NCBI GenBank assembly: GCA_024688365.1
Contig: JAILEG010000017.1
Coordinates: 62,001-126,000, forward strand
Direction of reading: 5' to 3'
Length of the DNA: 64,000 bases
Source: Prevotella sp.
GTDB lineage: Bacteria; Bacteroidota; Bacteroidia; Bacteroidales; Bacteroidaceae
Positions 62,327-64,000 of the stretch are shown here, piece by piece (position 1 is the first letter of the stretch; every line of letters starts with the position of its first letter). The position numbers and the translations under genes were made by a program. A model generated the notes under the pieces. The model saw only the letters and a list, made by a program, of their open reading frames with translations. It was not told the DNA's origin and did not search any database.

Positions 62327-63856
62327 TTACTTTATATTATCCACCCAACTGAACAGGCGGCCCCAGCGGATGCCCCCAAAGCCCTTGCGGTCAGGATCAC
62401 TGGACCACCAGATGAAGAGGGGCTTGCCGACAACGTGATCCTCAGGAACGAAGCCCCAGTAACGGCTGTCGGCTGAGTTGTGGCGGTTGTCGCCCATCAT
62501 CCAGTAATAGTCGAGCTTGAAGGTGTAACGGGTGGCAGGCTTGCCATTGATGAAGATTCTGCCGTTCCTGACCCGCAGGTCGTTCTTCTCATACACCTTG
62601 ATGCAACGCTCATAGACCGGGAGGTTCTGCAGCGTCAGCGTGATGCTCCTGCCCTTGGCGGGAATCCATACCGGACCGTAGTTGTCACGGGTCCATCCCG
62701 TGAAGGCATTGAGCGGATAGTTGGGGCCGGAATAGATGTCCTTGTCAGTCACCATACGGAGCGACTTGACAAGGCCCTGCCGCTTCAGCTCGGCTGCGGC
62801 ACGACGGGTCAGCGGCAGATAGCCATCATACTTCAGGGCAGCATCGTCAAGCACCAAACCGTTGTCAACATCATACCCGTGCAGTCGGCTCAGGCTCTGC
62901 ACATCCTCGGTGCTGATGAGCAGCTCCTTACGCAGGTCATCATACCGTTCACTAAGGAGGTCGGCAGCCGTCATGTTGTTCAGCTTCACAAGATAGGTGT
63001 ACTGCACGTTCTCCGGCTCCTTGTTCGCCTTGCCGTCAAGATAGACAATCTTGTTCTTGATCTGCAACATCTGCCCCGGCAGACCTACACAACGCTTCAC
63101 GTAGTTCTCACGGCGGTCAGTGGGTCGCCAGTCGAGTACACCGAAGGTTCCGGCATTTCTGACAATGTAGCTGCGCCCCATAGCGTATGCCTTCTCATAG
63201 AAGGCCCGCTGCTGGAGAACATCCATCTGGGCGAGGTTGATGCCAGGCTGCTGCTGCGCCACCAGGCTCTCGCCCATCGTGTAGACATTCTGATAATAGT
63301 CCTGTGCCTGATAAGCAGGCTCGCTCATGATGGTGTCGCCTGCGGGATAGTTGAAGACGACAATGTCATTCAGCTGTACCTTGCCCAGTCCCTTCACGCG
63401 GCGATAGTCCCAGTGCGGCCAGGAGATATAGCTCTTGGTGTTGATGACGGGCAGCGTGTGCTGCGTCAGCGGCATGGTCAGCGGGGTCTCTGGGATGCGG
63501 GGGCCGTAGCTCACCTTCGACACGAAGAGGTAATCGCCCGTCAGGAGCGACTTCTCCAGTGAGGAGGAGGGAATGACATAGTTCTGGAAGAAGAAGAGGT
63601 TGATGAAGTAGACTGCCACCAGGGCAAAGACCAGGGCATCAACCCAGCCCATGACGAAACGGACCGGCCCCTCAGCGTCTTTCCACCATTGCCAGCGGAT
63701 CTTCTTGGTGATGTAGACATCAAAGATGAAAGGGACAACCAAAAGCCCCCACCAGCTCTTCACCCATAAGAGGAAAAGGAGATAGAGGATGAGAACTATA
63801 ATACACTTTGCCCACTGCTTGGCGGGGTTAAGAGCTGCTTTTTCTTTATCAATCAT
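62327..63856 (-). CDS. lepB: signal peptidase I
   Basis: 509 residues, long for the family but usual for Bacteroidetes. Three N-terminal membrane segments (about 18-35, 36-50, 71-91) precede the catalytic Ser99 in YVIPSSSLEKSL. The general base is Lys254 in NYVKRCVGLPG, and the box MMGDNRHNSADSRYWGFVPEDHVVGKP is intact. Large insertions (about 125-240 and 280-440) separate the boxes. It cleaves signal peptides of exported proteins, which include most products of the glucan locus. No terminator is visible before the WbqC-like gene apart from the inverted repeat. Confidence 0.94.
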   Translation of the reverse strand: MIDKEKAALNPAKQWAKCIIVLILYLLFLLWVKSWWGLLVVPFIFDVYITKKIRWQWWKDAEGPVRFVMGWVDALVFALVAVYFINLFFFQNYVIPSSSLEKSLLTGDYLFVSKVSYGPRIPETPLTMPLTQHTLPVINTKSYISWPHWDYRRVKGLGKVQLNDIVVFNYPAGDTIMSEPAYQAQDYYQNVYTMGESLVAQQQPGINLAQMDVLQQRAFYEKAYAMGRSYIVRNAGTFGVLDWRPTDRRENYVKRCVGLPGQMLQIKNKIVYLDGKANKEPENVQYTYLVKLNNMTAADLLSERYDDLRKELLISTEDVQSLSRLHGYDVDNGLVLDDAALKYDGYLPLTRRAAAELKRQGLVKSLRMVTDKDIYSGPNYPLNAFTGWTRDNYGPVWIPAKGRSITLTLQNLPVYERCIKVYEKNDLRVRNGRIFINGKPATRYTFKLDYYWMMGDNRHNSADSRYWGFVPEDHVVGKPLFIWWSSDPDRKGFGGIRWGRLFSWVDNIK

Positions 63857-63935
63857 GTTGGGTGTTGGGTGTTAATGGGGTGATGGGTGATGGGTGATGG
63901 GTGTTGAATGTTGGGTGTTAATGGAGTGTTATGTG
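63857..63935. repeat. short-unit tandem repeat upstream of lepB
   Basis: Units of GGTGATG/GGTGTTG with longer period (GTTGGGTGTTAATGG occurs at both ends) occupy the sequence just upstream of the lepB start codon. The remainder to 64000 shows nothing else I can identify. Confidence 0.75.
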
Positions 63936-64000
63936 ATGTTCCAGAAGTGTGGTGGATGATAGGCATTGCCTGTCTGATGCCAAATTGCATATCTTCAACA

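Noticed and set aside
62480..63562. 360-codon open frame antisense to lepB
   Set aside because: lepB has all catalytic boxes on the minus strand. The antisense product shows no domain, and no promoter or start context.

Overview
The window looks like a chromosomal segment from a Bacteroidales bacterium, most likely Prevotella or a close relative. The signs are TAnnTTTG promoter elements, a SusC/SusD pair, BspA-type leucine-rich repeats, S46 peptidase, DUF4625 lipoproteins, BACON domains and short C-terminal sorting-type tails (YDLxGRx...GIYI...). Base composition is moderately GC-rich throughout. I saw no tRNA, rRNA, CRISPR array, prophage or insertion sequence. The species cannot be fixed from this alone.

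Layout. 1-2159: end of pnp. 2398-7305: a probable metal or haem uptake group (His-rich small protein, TonB-dependent receptor, two DUF4625 lipoproteins, an NlpE-like lipoprotein). 7421-8983: a lipoprotein of the thiol-activated (cholesterol-dependent) cytolysin fold lacking the usual undecapeptide. 9328-11204: an ECF sigma factor coupled to a membrane-anchor/beta-barrel protein. 11608-16580: SpmA/SpmB-like membrane protein, flippase and dipeptidyl peptidase 7. 16772-17269: ogt.

17269-52164 is one large polysaccharide utilisation locus for beta-1,3-glucan (laminarin, callose or yeast/cereal beta-glucan). It contains a membrane-spanning one-component regulator with beta-propeller sensor, Y_Y_Y domain and LuxR-type HTH. 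Four transcription units then follow, each preceded by the same GTGAG[G/T]TTTTT[G/A]CGT box: (i) stand-alone module protein, GH16 with three copies of that module, GH128, a discoidin protein and a 57-aa peptide; (ii) GH81; (iii) a GH64-GH16 fusion; (iv) SusC, SusD, surface glycan-binding protein, BACON-GH16 and GH5. A fifth unit with its own strong promoter encodes two GH3 beta-glucosidases. Together they would bind the glucan at the surface, cut it by several endo mechanisms, import oligosaccharides through SusCD, and finish them with GH5 and GH3.

Beyond 52.4 kb: a DEAD-box helicase with a long leader, a BspA-like surface protein with a coupled small peptide, an orphan small-RNA candidate, NDH-2, a LOG-family protein, an M16 protease, a WbqC-like protein and signal peptidase I. 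Intergenic regions carry several repeat families.

The points most worth follow-up are the shared box with fixed 48-bp spacing to the -7 element (inferred regulon of the local regulator), a four-copy uncharacterised module next to GH16, two related short peptides ending in W-[D/N]-[D/E] directly behind secreted proteins, the cytolysin-like lipoprotein, and two short transcripts sharing TTATTTGAGTTA and ending in terminator hairpins, one of them in the susC leader.
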